From Levilactobacillus fujinensis (GTDB lineage: Bacteria; Bacillota; Bacilli; Lactobacillales; Lactobacillaceae), in assembly GCF_003946335.1 (NCBI RefSeq), contig NZ_RHNX01000001.1:1-64000 (forward strand): a stretch of DNA of 64,000 bases, written 5' to 3'. The position numbers were made by a program, and so were the translations under genes. This document shows positions 49,751-59,034 of the stretch, one piece after another; positions within the stretch are counted from its first letter, which is position 1, and every line of letters begins with the position of its first letter. The notes under the pieces were generated by a model. It was not told where the DNA came from. It saw only the letters and a program-made list of their open reading frames with translations, and did no database searches.

Positions 49751-49839
49751 GCAGCACGTCTCCCTTCTATTTTCCGTTCCGATACAAGACAAAAGCCAGC
49801 CGCGTTTGCCGTGACTGGCCATTAGCCAACTCTATTGCG

Positions 49840-50103
49840 CTATTCAGCGTCGTCGTTACGCTTGATAACCAAGCGAATATCGTCATCGACACCTTCGGGA
49901 TTTAACTCCTCTTGGTAGTCAAAGTTGGCGCTTTCAAAATATTTCTTGATTTCGTTGTTCAACGTTTCCACGGCGCGAACATCCTGGTCCTGCCGCTTTA
50001 ATAAAAGCGTGTATTCCTTAGAATCCTCATCGACATTCTCGAACTTGTATTCAATCGCTTCGGAATTCAAAATTTCTTGAATCAACTGCCGTTCTGTCAT
50101 CAT
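49840..50103 (-). CDS. Small acidic protein of unknown function
   Basis: 87 residues: TERQLIQEILNSEAIEYKFE, strands EYTLLLKRQ and DIRLVIKRNDDAE with helices between. It looks like a compact alpha/beta cytoplasmic protein. Rich in Glu and Asp, no Cys, and no motif recognised. RBS GAGGTAAAC lies before the ATG pair. It is divergent from puuD, with about 180 bp between them, and upstream of the DNA glycosylase gene. Confidence 0.6.
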   Translation of the reverse strand: MMTERQLIQEILNSEAIEYKFENVDEDSKEYTLLLKRQDQDVRAVETLNNEIKKYFESANFDYQEELNPEGVDDDIRLVIKRNDDAE

Positions 50104-50287
50104 GTTTACCTCGCTTAAATTTTAGTCTACTACCCTACTATAGAGTTATTCACGAAAATTGTTAATTATTTCATCAAGTTATTTCACTGGTCTAGCCAAA
50201 CGGCCTTTCTCGACAAGCTTCGCCGCGAACGCGTATACTGAGTTTTAACTAAAATTTTGATTACGTGCTCTGAAAGGATGCGACGCT

Positions 50288-51022
50288 ATGCGCCCACGAA
50301 TTGCTTTACCCGCCGACACGCTCGACGAGGCTACAAACATCATTAACGAACGAAATGCCGCCTTTGCGCCCCGACCTGCCGTTGAGGCCATCGTCAAGGC
50401 TGGCGGTCTCCCAATCATTTTACCTAGCGTCGATCCAGCCGACGTTGCTGATTACCTGCCGTTATTTGACGGGGTCATCTTCTTAGGTGGCGCCGACGTT
50501 GATCCCACCTTTTTCGGCGAAGAACCCCACATGCGGTTAGGAAAAACCTACCGCAAACGCGATTTATTTGAAATTGAATTGTTAAAACAGGCCGTCGCCG
50601 CCAACAAGGCCATCATGGGTATCTGTCGGGGGCTCCAGCTGATCAATGTCGGTTTAGGTGGCACTCTGTATCAAGACCTCAGTGAGGACCCTAACGCCAC
50701 CCTCAAGCACAGTCAAGCGGCCATGGGCAACCAACCTAGTCATCACGTGACCGTTGTCTCTGGTAGCACGCTCGCCACCTTGACCGGTGATCGCCCTTAC
50801 GTCAACTCGCGCCACCACCAAACGGTAAACGCCGTGGCACCAACGTTAACCGTGACGGCTCGTGCTGATGACCAGGTCGTCGAGGCCCTAGAATCCAAGG
50901 ATAGTGACCAAATTCTCGCTGTTCAATGGCACCCGGAAAATATGTACAAGCACCACAACGAATCGCGCCAACTTTTCAAAAACTTTATCGATCGCGCAGC
51001 AAAGCGAATCGACCGGCATTAG
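50288..51022 (+). CDS. Gamma-glutamyl-gamma-aminobutyrate hydrolase family protein (class I glutamine amidotransferase, C26)
   Basis: 244 residues. The catalytic triad of the class I amidotransferase fold is visible: Cys113 in IMGICRGLQLINV, and His215 and Glu217 in AVQWHPE. VIFLGGADVDPTFFGEEPH near 64-82 is the PuuD/C26 subgroup marker. Family members hydrolyse gamma-glutamyl compounds such as gamma-glutamyl-GABA or folate polyglutamates; the actual substrate is uncertain. Upstream a -35 TCGACA and -10 TATACT with 18-bp spacing serve as promoter, and GAAAGGA is the RBS. A family A element sits 10 bp after the stop. Confidence 0.9.
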   Translation: MRPRIALPADTLDEATNIINERNAAFAPRPAVEAIVKAGGLPIILPSVDPADVADYLPLFDGVIFLGGADVDPTFFGEEPHMRLGKTYRKRDLFEIELLKQAVAANKAIMGICRGLQLINVGLGGTLYQDLSEDPNATLKHSQAAMGNQPSHHVTVVSGSTLATLTGDRPYVNSRHHQTVNAVAPTLTVTARADDQVVEALESKDSDQILAVQWHPENMYKHHNESRQLFKNFIDRAAKRIDRH

Positions 51023-51024
51023 TA

Positions 51025-51269
51025 TTGCTTTCTGAAGGTTGAAAGTTCCAAAACACTCATTATGACTGTTGTCGCAACGATACTGGGAGACGCCTGATTT
51101 TAGCGGCTTTCAGGCGAGCCGGCAGCCCGTTCTTTGGCTAGAGGCGTTCCCCACAGCAAGCGGAATCCCTGGCAGTCGGCGTGCGGCTGTTTTCACTAAT
51201 TTAGCCGTGATAATTTCTACTATCACAAAAGTAACGCAAACATTTTGGCTTTCATTCTTTAGTTGCTTT
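51025..51269 (+). mobile_element. Family A repeat, copy A4 (231 bp internal-deletion form) with 7-bp target duplication
   Basis: The element is 51032-51262, from CTGAAGGTTGAAAG to CTTTCATTCTTTAG, flanked by TTGCTTT at 51025-51031 and 51263-51269. Compared with A3, about 390 bp are missing between GATACTGG and GAGACGCCTG, a join at a CTGGG microhomology. The left and right ends are intact. Confidence 0.8.
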
Positions 51270-51436
51270 GTAATCAAGTGCCCTAACGCCAAGCTCATCA
51301 TTCCATCGGATAAGCCATTCGAACGTTAAACAACTGACGTTATCATGACGAATCCCTTGTAAATTTGTTGTAAAAGACCTTTTAATCCATCCCATCTTCG
51401 ACTAAACTAAGAAATAGACTGAAAAGAGAGGGATGA

Positions 51437-52099
51437 GTGGTAGTGGCGAAAATGCAGGACTTTGGACAACGGATGCGTTTTTTAGGGTTTTCTATTGTCC
51501 TTAATTCCGCCGCTAACGCGTTAACCATCTCAACTAGTTTGGGAAGTGCCGTTTGGACCGGGTCATCTGTTAACTTGGCCAACTGGATTCACGTCCCCTT
51601 GGGCTCGACCTTATTTATGTATGGTATCGTGATTACCCTGCTAAACCAGGTCCTTCTGGGACAATTTGACCGGCGCCGCTTCATCTCAAATTTACTGTAT
51701 ATTATTCCGTTTAGCTATCTGGTCGAATGGATCGGCTACTTCTGGAACTGGATCGGTGTTGGTCAACTCGGCCTACCTTGGCGGGTGGTGGTCGATATTA
51801 TTGGGCTCTTTGGGGTGGCGTTTGCCGTCTCCATTTACAACCGCTGCAATATTATCATGCATCCCAACGACGACTTGGCCTACATCTTGCGTTTCAAATA
51901 CCTGCGCGGGTCCGCTGTCATTGCCCAATGGGCCAGCTATACACCACCACTGATCATCATCATTTTATCGTACCTCTTTACCGGTCAGCTCCACGCTATC
52001 GGCTTTGGGACGGTGTGGGCGCTGGTCACTCAAGGTATCGTAATGGCCTGGGCAGATACGCACGTCTTCCCACAACTCAAGCATCATGTTGATGTTTAA
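51437..52099 (+). CDS. YczE-like integral membrane protein
   Basis: About 220 residues with five hydrophobic segments, at about 10-32, 45-68, 80-100, 108-130 and 163-205. The N-terminal GQRMRFLGFSIVLNSAANAL and the glycine-rich STSLGSAVWTGSSVNLANW resemble YczE/YitT-type membrane proteins. DIIGLFGVAFAVSIYNRCNI is also in line with that group. Function not established. Start uncertain: GTG at 51437 or 51443 after AGAGAGGG. Single gene with a strong bidirectional terminator. Confidence 0.65.
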   Translation: MVVAKMQDFGQRMRFLGFSIVLNSAANALTISTSLGSAVWTGSSVNLANWIHVPLGSTLFMYGIVITLLNQVLLGQFDRRRFISNLLYIIPFSYLVEWIGYFWNWIGVGQLGLPWRVVVDIIGLFGVAFAVSIYNRCNIIMHPNDDLAYILRFKYLRGSAVIAQWASYTPPLIIIILSYLFTGQLHAIGFGTVWALVTQGIVMAWADTHVFPQLKHHVDV

Positions 52100-52112
52100 C
52101 TTAAAATATAAA

Positions 52113-52163
52113 ACCGGTACCCTAACCACTGATAGTCTAAGCGGTTAGGGTACCGGTATTTTT
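52113..52163. terminator. Bidirectional terminator between convergent genes
   Basis: ACCGGTACCCTAACC (52113-52127) pairs perfectly with GGTTAGGGTACCGGT (52143-52157), followed by ATTTTT; the left side is A-rich for the opposite strand. Confidence 0.88.
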
Positions 52164-52172
52164 GACTCATTT

Positions 52173-54011
52173 TCACTTAAATTCCTGTGCCAATTTATCA
52201 AAATCGACGGTCCCTAACCCAGCAGCTTGATTGTACGTCTTGCCGGGCTGACCAACATAGTAGAGGTTGCTATTTCCCGTTGAAGAGTCCAGCCGCGTAA
52301 ATGGTGAGTCAGTTGATTGTGCCAGGCTATACAATTGTGGATTCCACAGACCGACACGTTGACTGCGATCGCTGTTGATATCCGCCGCCAGTGCTGCGAA
52401 CTGTGGCGCCACAAAGCTCGTACCGCCCATGGTCTCCCAGCCATCCGAGCCGGTATAAACATCATAACCCGTCAGTGGATCAGCGTCAGCCACCACATCC
52501 GGATAATTCCGGCCGCTGGCTGTCCCTTGAATCAGGTTAGGATGCAATCGTGGCAGACCAGCACTCGTCAAATACTGCCGGGCCGCGTACGTGTTTACCC
52601 CAGAAACGCCTTGTTGATACTTAGGTGTCGCATACAACGTGGAAATCCCACCACCACTGCCGCTTTGTAGCATCGACAGCAGATCAGAGCTCTTCATAAA
52701 GAATGATCGGTCCTGCTGATAAGCGTTGAATAAGGCATCTCCGCCCCAAGTTCGTTCCTGAGAAATATCGACCGTCGCACCATCTGACAACCGGCCGGAA
52801 ATCGGTAACGTCGTTCCACCAGTCGCCGTGACCCACGGGTTATTCGCTGGAAAGTTCGTGTAGATGCCGTAACCTATGGAACCATCCCGCGTTAAATCTT
52901 CGCTATACGCGCCGGAATCACCGGTCGCCGCGAAGGTTGAAATTCCTTGTGTTGCCCCCTGCACCAATAACGTATTCATAATGCTCCCATAAAGTGGTGT
53001 CAACAGGTGAGCGCTATTCATCTCTTGCAAAATACCTTCCGAAATTCCCCAGCTCAAGGATAGTGAGCCGGCCTGATTCTCACCAAACGCACTGGCAAAG
53101 GCGTTGATCCAGCCCACATCACTCAACGCTGCGGTATAGACACGAATCTTAGCCTGTGGGGCCAATGCCCCGGCCTGTTCCACGTCCAGCGCCGTTTCGG
53201 TGTTTCCTGGATCGACGTTCCCCCAAACGTTAGCCCCACCGGTCGCCGCGACACTCAGCCGATTAGTATTAGCTGGAACCCCTTCAGCTGACCAGAAATG
53301 GGTGATATCACGGGTGTCAACCTTACTAAAGCTAATGATCCCAATGGTTTGTCCTTTCCCTTGATTCTGATTAGCCACCGTGGTCGCGTGGTACTGCGTC
53401 AAAAAGTTTTGTGGTGCCCCGGTCTTGGTCGGTCCATTCGTCGAAGTCCCATTGGTTGCCAAACTGGCCATTTTAACCAGGTTCGTCATCCCCACTACCG
53501 CTTCGATTGGCTGTGCCACGGTCTTAGGCAATCGCGGTTGCTTAGCCGAGTACTGCAGGCGCGTCCCACGATACCGCGCCGTTTTGAGATTAGTCGCAAA
53601 CGTCTTATCTACTGCCGACGCGGACCCCTTTAACTCCATGAATAAGCCATCATTAAACGTTGTAACGGTCAGATGTTGTTTTTTAAAATATTTAGTCAGG
53701 CGCTGTGTGGTACTCGCCGATTGGCCGAACCGTTGCCGAAACCGTTGTGGTGTTAGGAAATCCTTAAACGTAGAACTTCCTGGCGTATTCACGGCCAATG
53801 CCGTCTGCGTCAACTGTGCCGAATTACGGGGCTTCAAGACTAAGTCTAAAGTGACCGTCTTTCCCCCAGCCACCTTCTTTATTTTCTTTAAACTAGTTAA
53901 TTGACTTGCCCGATAAGGCGTCGCTAGTGGTGTTGTCGTGGCAGCATTGGCAACCACGCCAAAACTCCCTAACCCCACCAGCAGGCTTGCCATCAACACT
54001 CGAATCTTCAT
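52173..54011 (-). CDS. Secreted sedolisin (S53) serine-carboxyl peptidase with pro-domain
   Basis: 612 residues from the ATG at 54011, the point where the signal peptide MKIRVLMASLLVGLGSFGVV begins; a longer in-frame start would bury it. An activation pro-domain covers about 35-185 (pro-kumamolisin type: FLTPQRFRQRFGQS). The protease domain has the sedolisin Ser-Glu-Asp set: Glu272 and Asp276 in NTETALDVEQ, Asp365 in ATGDSGAY and Ser532 in GGTSFVAPQ. The C-terminal DSSTGNSNLYYVGQPGK to GLGTVDF region fits the Ca-binding end. Such enzymes work at acidic pH, which suits a lactic acid bacterium. Probably supplies peptides or acts on surface proteins. Confidence 0.9.
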   Translation of the reverse strand: MKIRVLMASLLVGLGSFGVVANAATTTPLATPYRASQLTSLKKIKKVAGGKTVTLDLVLKPRNSAQLTQTALAVNTPGSSTFKDFLTPQRFRQRFGQSASTTQRLTKYFKKQHLTVTTFNDGLFMELKGSASAVDKTFATNLKTARYRGTRLQYSAKQPRLPKTVAQPIEAVVGMTNLVKMASLATNGTSTNGPTKTGAPQNFLTQYHATTVANQNQGKGQTIGIISFSKVDTRDITHFWSAEGVPANTNRLSVAATGGANVWGNVDPGNTETALDVEQAGALAPQAKIRVYTAALSDVGWINAFASAFGENQAGSLSLSWGISEGILQEMNSAHLLTPLYGSIMNTLLVQGATQGISTFAATGDSGAYSEDLTRDGSIGYGIYTNFPANNPWVTATGGTTLPISGRLSDGATVDISQERTWGGDALFNAYQQDRSFFMKSSDLLSMLQSGSGGGISTLYATPKYQQGVSGVNTYAARQYLTSAGLPRLHPNLIQGTASGRNYPDVVADADPLTGYDVYTGSDGWETMGGTSFVAPQFAALAADINSDRSQRVGLWNPQLYSLAQSTDSPFTRLDSSTGNSNLYYVGQPGKTYNQAAGLGTVDFDKLAQEFK

Positions 54012-54159
54012 GTCGCATCCCCCCATCAGCATTATTATAGGCGCGTCCCCCAAAAAGTAACGCGCCACTCGCTATTTCCAATCAGTATCGTTACTCAAGT
54101 TAACAAAAGGAGCCAATCTAGCAACGGATTGGCCCCTTAAAAGGTTTATTTAAGAATCA

Positions 54160-55836
54160 TTAAAACTGATAGACTTTTGCTTCATACGGCCGCAAGGTAT
54201 CGCCCTGGTCGTCCGCGTAATTTTCGATTAGAACTTGCGCATCAGCTGGCACATCATAATGCCGACACAGTGTTTCTTGCGTGTCATTGAGAATCACGAG
54301 TAACGTCGTTGTCGCATTCTTCCGTGTATAGGCGTAGACCTGGTCATCATCCTCATTACCGGCGACCAGCGCATAGCTCCCATCCGTGATAACGGGAAGC
54401 GTATGCCGTAGCCGAATCAATTTTTGATAATAGTAGAAGATCGAGTTCGGGTCTGCCAGCGCTTTTTCAACATTAATTGTCGGATCGCTCGCGTTGGTCT
54501 TCAACCACGGTGTATGTGTTGAAAAACCAGCGTTAGCGCTCGCATCCCACTGCATTGGTGTCCGCGCGTTGTCTCGGCTGCGCATTCCCAAGTACTTCAA
54601 CATCTGCTCGCCCGTCAACACGTGTTGGTCATCTACTAAGACGTGGTAAGCATTAATGGCATCTAGGTCGCGATAGTCGTCCAAGCTTGCAAAGTGGGCA
54701 TTGGTCATACCAATCTCTTCCCCTTCGTAAACGTATGGGGTTCCCTGTTGCAGATGCAGCATCGTCGCTAACATCTTGGCACTCAACACACGATAGTTTT
54801 CGGTCGATTCGTTACCGAACCGGGAGACCACCCGCGGCTGATCATGATTATTCCAGTATAGAGAGTTCCACGCCGTCCCCGCTAGACCCTTTTGCCACTT
54901 GGTCAGGTTAGCACGTAAGTCCTTCAAGGACGCCTTACGGTCAGTCCACCGCCCCAGAATGGGATTGGTACTTTCATCAAGACCCATGTGTTCAAATTGA
55001 AAAACCATGTTGAGCTCATCACCGTCAAGGCTGGCGTACTTTTTGGCTTCCGCAATGTTAACCGCCGGTGCCTCACCGACCGTCACCATTTTATGTTGGC
55101 GCATCACGTTTCGATTCATTTCTTGTAGGAATTCGTGAATCCGTGGTCCATTAGCAACAACTGAACCAGCATCACCATAGACTGGACCGGCTGTCTTTTT
55201 TGCGTCCGGTAATCCCCTGGGTTTGGAAATGTAGTTGATCACATCCATCCGGAACCCATCGACCCCCTTAGCCGCCCACCAATTCATCATATCGTAAACA
55301 GAATGGCGGACGTTGGGATTCTCCCAGTTTAAATCAGGTTGTTGTGGCGCGAACAAATGGAGGTAGTACTGACCGGTCCGCGCATCTAATTTCCACGCAG
55401 AGCCCGTAAAAAAAGCTCCCCAATTATTAGGTGTGTGACCATCTTGACCATCCCGCCAAATGTAGTAGTCTCGGTACGGATTGTCTTTACCTTGCCGCGA
55501 TTGCTTAAACCACTTATGCTCGTCGGACGTGTGGTTAACAACTAGATCCATCATGATCTGCAATCCCAGACTGTGAGCCTTACGTAGCAAGGCATCAAAA
55601 TCAGCCATGCTACCGAATTCCGGGTTAATCGCCCGGTAGTCAGAAATGTCGTACCCGTTATCAACTTGGGGCGACTGATAGATTGGGCTCAACCAAATAA
55701 TGTCGGCGCCGAGCCTCTTGATGTAGTCCAGACGTTGTGTGATTCCCGGTAGATCACCAATCCCGTCGCCATTACTATCTTGATAGCTCCGCGGATACAC
55801 TTGATAAACAACTGCATTTTGCCACCATTTTGCCAA
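54160..55836 (-). CDS. GH13 alpha-glucosidase / oligo-1,6-glucosidase
   Basis: 558 residues. Family 13 motifs: WWQNAVVYQVYPRSYQDSNG at the N-terminus, DLVVNHTSDEH near 97-107, nucleophile Asp198 in GFRMDVIN, acid-base Glu255 in VGEAPA, and Asp332 in NNHDQPR. IWLSPIYQSPQVDNGYDISD and GEEIGMTN are typical of the GH13_31 group (alpha-glucosidase, isomaltase, trehalose-6-phosphate hydrolase-like). Intracellular, since there is no signal peptide. It releases glucose from alpha-1,4 or 1,6 oligosaccharides. A LacI-type operator lies about 110 bp upstream; no transporter genes adjoin. Confidence 0.92.
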   Translation of the reverse strand: MAKWWQNAVVYQVYPRSYQDSNGDGIGDLPGITQRLDYIKRLGADIIWLSPIYQSPQVDNGYDISDYRAINPEFGSMADFDALLRKAHSLGLQIMMDLVVNHTSDEHKWFKQSRQGKDNPYRDYYIWRDGQDGHTPNNWGAFFTGSAWKLDARTGQYYLHLFAPQQPDLNWENPNVRHSVYDMMNWWAAKGVDGFRMDVINYISKPRGLPDAKKTAGPVYGDAGSVVANGPRIHEFLQEMNRNVMRQHKMVTVGEAPAVNIAEAKKYASLDGDELNMVFQFEHMGLDESTNPILGRWTDRKASLKDLRANLTKWQKGLAGTAWNSLYWNNHDQPRVVSRFGNESTENYRVLSAKMLATMLHLQQGTPYVYEGEEIGMTNAHFASLDDYRDLDAINAYHVLVDDQHVLTGEQMLKYLGMRSRDNARTPMQWDASANAGFSTHTPWLKTNASDPTINVEKALADPNSIFYYYQKLIRLRHTLPVITDGSYALVAGNEDDDQVYAYTRKNATTTLLVILNDTQETLCRHYDVPADAQVLIENYADDQGDTLRPYEAKVYQF

Positions 55837-55944
55837 GATGAATTCACTCCTTCACGTCTAATCGCCCTTTAACCCTAATGAAATCTCGCATCAAAGGCTA
55901 TCCCTGAACTTATTCGGGAAACATTCAATAACGCCATTAAATAG

Positions 55945-55958
55945 CACAAACGTTTGTG
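55945..55958. promoter_or_regulatory. LacI/MalR-type operator upstream of the alpha-glucosidase
   Basis: Perfect palindrome CACAAACGTTTGTG. It has the central CG and AAACGTTT core of LacI-family operators such as those of MalR. It could also be read by CcpA, though its flanks differ from the cre consensus. Confidence 0.55.
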
Positions 55959-56047
55959 TGGCCTTGATGTAATCTCTTTCGTTTTGTTTGTCAATGCCCT
56001 TTCAACCCGATTTTTTTACCCACCTAGCGCTTAAATTTTCCTGCACC

Positions 56048-56074
56048 AAAAAAGGACCCAGTCTCCTAGGTCCC
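56048..56074 (-). terminator. Terminator of the esterase gene
   Basis: On the minus strand GGACC...GGTCC forms a stem, followed by TTTTTT (A-run 56048-56053). Confidence 0.7.
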
Positions 56075-56082
56075 TACGCTTG

Positions 56083-56970
56083 CTAGTCAAGTTCACCAGT
56101 CAAGATAAACTGTTTGATTTCCTTTAATGTCCGCTTGGATTCCGGTAGTTTAGACCACAAAATGTAGTCATGCAGCATCGATTTCATCCGGTGGGTTCGA
56201 AACGGTGTCCCATTGGCCATCTGGAACTTTTGTAATAGCCGCTCATCATCGGCAACCAGTAATTCATTGGTCCCATAATACAATAGGACAGGCCCCAGGT
56301 CATCAAACGTCCCGTAAATTGGGCTCACCACGGGATCGGTCACCGGATGCTCACCCGCGTATTCAAATCCAATCTTTTTCAGCGTCGCCAACGTCAGGTA
56401 CGGATCGTGTTTCGCCGCAGCCTGAAGGTCCGGATTCATCATACTGAGATCCGTCCATGGCGATACCAGAATGGTTCCGGCAGGTAGCGGTTCTTGGTGC
56501 AACTTCAGTTGTTGTAGCAGAGTCAAGGCAAGGCCGCCACCGGCCGAATCGCCCATCAAGAAGAAGTGGTCATCAGGATACTGTGCACGCAGGTAACTAT
56601 AGGCGCGCATTGCAAAGACCACCGTTTCGTCCACGGTCGCCTCGGGCACCAGCGGATAATCTACATAAGTCACACGTAAATTAGCCTCATTGATCAATGT
56701 TTCCATGAGTTGCCGGTGACTATCGATGCCTTGCATAGTATAAGCGCCGCCGTGAAATAACAACACGTGTTGCGGCAATAGCGCACCGGAAGCAGCCGTC
56801 AATAACCGACCACCGAAAACCCGGCGTTCCTCCGTCACAATGTTCGCCGCAAACTTTTCGGGCACAACGGCACGATTCTGCCGACTAGGCTGTAGAAATG
56901 CTTGCTGGATCTGTTGTTTGAGCTGACTGTGTTGGGTCTTGAAAAGTAACCATTTCCCACGCAAACTCAC
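56083..56970 (-). CDS. Alpha/beta hydrolase, HSL-type esterase
   Basis: About 295 residues. The oxyanion motif HGGAY near 74-78 and the nucleophile Ser in GDSAGGG near 140-146 mark the hormone-sensitive-lipase family. The Asp in DPVVSPIYG (about 220) and His in MLHDYILW (about 264) complete the triad. VTYVDYPLVPEATVDETV is also typical. It hydrolyses short-chain esters in the cytoplasm. Start uncertain: GTG at 56970 with weak AGGG, or GTG 9 bp earlier. It is divergent from the tyrosine phosphatase gene. Confidence 0.85.
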   Translation of the reverse strand: MSLRGKWLLFKTQHSQLKQQIQQAFLQPSRQNRAVVPEKFAANIVTEERRVFGGRLLTAASGALLPQHVLLFHGGAYTMQGIDSHRQLMETLINEANLRVTYVDYPLVPEATVDETVVFAMRAYSYLRAQYPDDHFFLMGDSAGGGLALTLLQQLKLHQEPLPAGTILVSPWTDLSMMNPDLQAAAKHDPYLTLATLKKIGFEYAGEHPVTDPVVSPIYGTFDDLGPVLLYYGTNELLVADDERLLQKFQMANGTPFRTHRMKSMLHDYILWSKLPESKRTLKEIKQFILTGELD

Positions 56971-57175
56971 GACTATCACCCTATCTTTTTGCCTTCATCA
57001 AATCCTTGGTCTCTCTTAAGCCGCCTAATCGTCTGTGTCAAAAGACGAAACGTATAAAGATAGTATACAGCGTTTTATCGCAAAACACCCCCCTCAGAAT
57101 CAATTACTAGGTAATTTCTGCGAAAACCGTTAGAATAGAAGTCATGACAGTTGCTATTGAAAGGTGGATAAATTG

Positions 57176-57970
57176 ATGACAAATAACCGAATTTTAAACG
57201 TGACCGGCGGCCGGAACTTCCGTGAGCTCGGTGGGTACCCAACAGTCGACGGCCACACGGTTAAGTGGCATAAGTTACTGCGGACCGCGGGACTTGCGGA
57301 CCTCACCCCCACTGATCAACAAAAACTGACCGATTATGGCGTAGTCGCTGACGTTGATTTCCGTTCCAAAGACGAGCAAACGCAAGCACCCGACCGTGTC
57401 CCGGCTGGGGCTACGTACCATTTTTTACCGGTCTTCCCTGCCGACGACCAAACGGATGCTTCGGCTACTGAAGATGAATTGGAAAAACGTTTCTCGGTCA
57501 ACGGTCAAGCTGGCCACGACCACATGGTAGAAGTTTACCAACAAATGGTGACCCTACCGTCTGCGCAAAGTGCCTATCATGACTTTTTTGCCACGATGTT
57601 GGCAGCGGACCAACCGGACCAAGCGGTACTCTTCCATTGTACGGCCGGTAAAGATCGAACCGGCATGGGCGCCTTCTTTGCGCTGAGTGCACTGGATGTT
57701 GACCCCCAAGTCATTCGCAAGGACTACTTGTTAACCAACGAGACGACAGCCGATCACGTTAACCAGATCAGCGAGGCTGCTCGTCAACAAGGTCACGGCG
57801 AAGCCTTCGTCACTAATTTACGGGCATTGTACTCCGTGAGTGACGACTACTTTAATGCTGCTACCAAATTGATCAACACACAGTTTGGTGGCGCGCAAGA
57901 TTATTTGCACGATGTTTTGGGCTTATCGCATAGCGACTTAAATAACTTTAGACAGCTCTATTTAGACTAA
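57176..57970 (+). CDS. Tyrosine-protein phosphatase (LipA/MptpB-like)
   Basis: 264 residues from the ATG at 57176, 8 bp after AAAGGTGG; a GTG at 57164 overlaps that RBS. NVTGGRNFRELGGYPT near 7-22 and ADVDFRSKDEQ near 60-70 are early motifs of the MptpB/LipA-type phosphatases. The active-site loop HCTAGKDRTG has Cys155 and Arg at 160. KDR in the loop is linked to combined protein and phosphoinositide phosphatase activity in the family. Cytoplasmic, no signal peptide. It could control exopolysaccharide or stress phosphosignalling, but its targets cannot be inferred here. Confidence 0.9.
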   Translation: MTNNRILNVTGGRNFRELGGYPTVDGHTVKWHKLLRTAGLADLTPTDQQKLTDYGVVADVDFRSKDEQTQAPDRVPAGATYHFLPVFPADDQTDASATEDELEKRFSVNGQAGHDHMVEVYQQMVTLPSAQSAYHDFFATMLAADQPDQAVLFHCTAGKDRTGMGAFFALSALDVDPQVIRKDYLLTNETTADHVNQISEAARQQGHGEAFVTNLRALYSVSDDYFNAATKLINTQFGGAQDYLHDVLGLSHSDLNNFRQLYLD

Positions 57971-57979
57971 CACCCCTTG

Positions 57980-58013
57980 CCAGGATAACCGTTTTAGCGG
58001 GTAGCCTGGTTTT
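57980..58013 (+). terminator. Terminator after the tyrosine phosphatase gene
   Basis: CCAGGATAACCG / CGGGTAGCCTGG forms a bulged stem, followed by TTTTT. The next gene starts only 27 bp later. Confidence 0.7.
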
Positions 58014-58039
58014 TCTAACCCACGAAAGGACCTGATGAG

Positions 58040-58972
58040 ATGAAAAAGAAAACTCTGACTTGGACGCTACCCCTACTAGGAATTGCCGCAACGTCGTTAG
58101 TCGCCAGCGAGCACCTGTTCAATTTTGCCTTTAAACGGGTCAACTACGTTCCGGAAACTTCCGCGGATAAACAAAAATACGCCGACGCCTATTACGCCTA
58201 CGTCGACTGGTATCAAAAAATTAGTAAGGAAAAATGGTATTTACACGAACACGACCCCAAAAATCGCATGGTTGCGGAGTACATCCCTGCTGAGACGCCG
58301 AGCAAGAAAACCGTCATTATTTCTCACGGCTATAAGGGCAACGGCGAGACGATGGCGAACTTTGCCCAAATGTATCACCGACTAGGATTCAACGTCCTGC
58401 TACCCGACGACCGCGGTCACGGCGAAAGTGCCGGCAAGTATATCAGCTTTGGCTGGCTCGACCGTCTAGACTACCTCCAGTGGATTCAACAGGTCATTGA
58501 CCGCTCTGGTGCCGACATTAAAATTTTGATGTTTGGTGTCAGCATGGGCGGCGCCACCATGGAGATGCTCTCCGGTGAAAGCCTGCCCTCACAGGTGAAG
58601 GCGATTATTGCCGACTGTGGCTACTCCAGCATTGAAGCCGAACTGACCTATCTGTTAAAACGTCAATTTCATTTGCCAAAATATCCAATCGAACCGCTGG
58701 TCAGCACCATTTCTAAACGGCGACTCGGCTACTACCTCGGCGATGTGACCGCCACGGAACAACTCAAGAAAAACAAGCGGCCGATTCTCTTCATTCACGG
58801 GGAAAAGGACGTGTACGTTCCGGTTGGCATGGCTTACGAAAACTATGCGGCAACCCACGCACCGAAACAACTCTGGATCGTAAAGAATGCCTCTCACGCC
58901 GAGAGCTTCTGGATGAATCCAGCACGGTATCAGGCGCATGTGACGGAGTTTTTGCAGACCTACTTTGATTAG
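58040..58972 (+). CDS. Membrane-anchored alpha/beta hydrolase (BAAT-like/YqkD family)
   Basis: 310 residues. An N-terminal segment at about 8-24 (WTLPLLGIAATSLVASEH) is a signal anchor. Alpha/beta hydrolase motifs: VIISHGYKGNGETM near 92-105 (oxyanion), PDDRGHGES near 120-128, nucleophile Ser168 in FGVSMGGAT, Asp in GEKDVYVP near 257, and catalytic His in NASHAESFW near 285. The substrate is probably a lipid or peptide ester outside the membrane. RBS GAAAGGA lies 8-9 bp upstream. Terminator at 59008-59034. Confidence 0.85.
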   Translation: MKKKTLTWTLPLLGIAATSLVASEHLFNFAFKRVNYVPETSADKQKYADAYYAYVDWYQKISKEKWYLHEHDPKNRMVAEYIPAETPSKKTVIISHGYKGNGETMANFAQMYHRLGFNVLLPDDRGHGESAGKYISFGWLDRLDYLQWIQQVIDRSGADIKILMFGVSMGGATMEMLSGESLPSQVKAIIADCGYSSIEAELTYLLKRQFHLPKYPIEPLVSTISKRRLGYYLGDVTATEQLKKNKRPILFIHGEKDVYVPVGMAYENYAATHAPKQLWIVKNASHAESFWMNPARYQAHVTEFLQTYFD

Positions 58973-59007
58973 ACCGTTTTTTACTTGAAGCCTAATTTCT
59001 ATGCGCT

Positions 59008-59034
59008 AAAGGCCCGGTTTTTGCCGGGCCTTTT
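59008..59034 (+). terminator. Terminator after the hydrolase gene
   Basis: AAAGGCCCGG (59008-59017) pairs with CCGGGCCTTTT (59024-59034). Confidence 0.88.
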
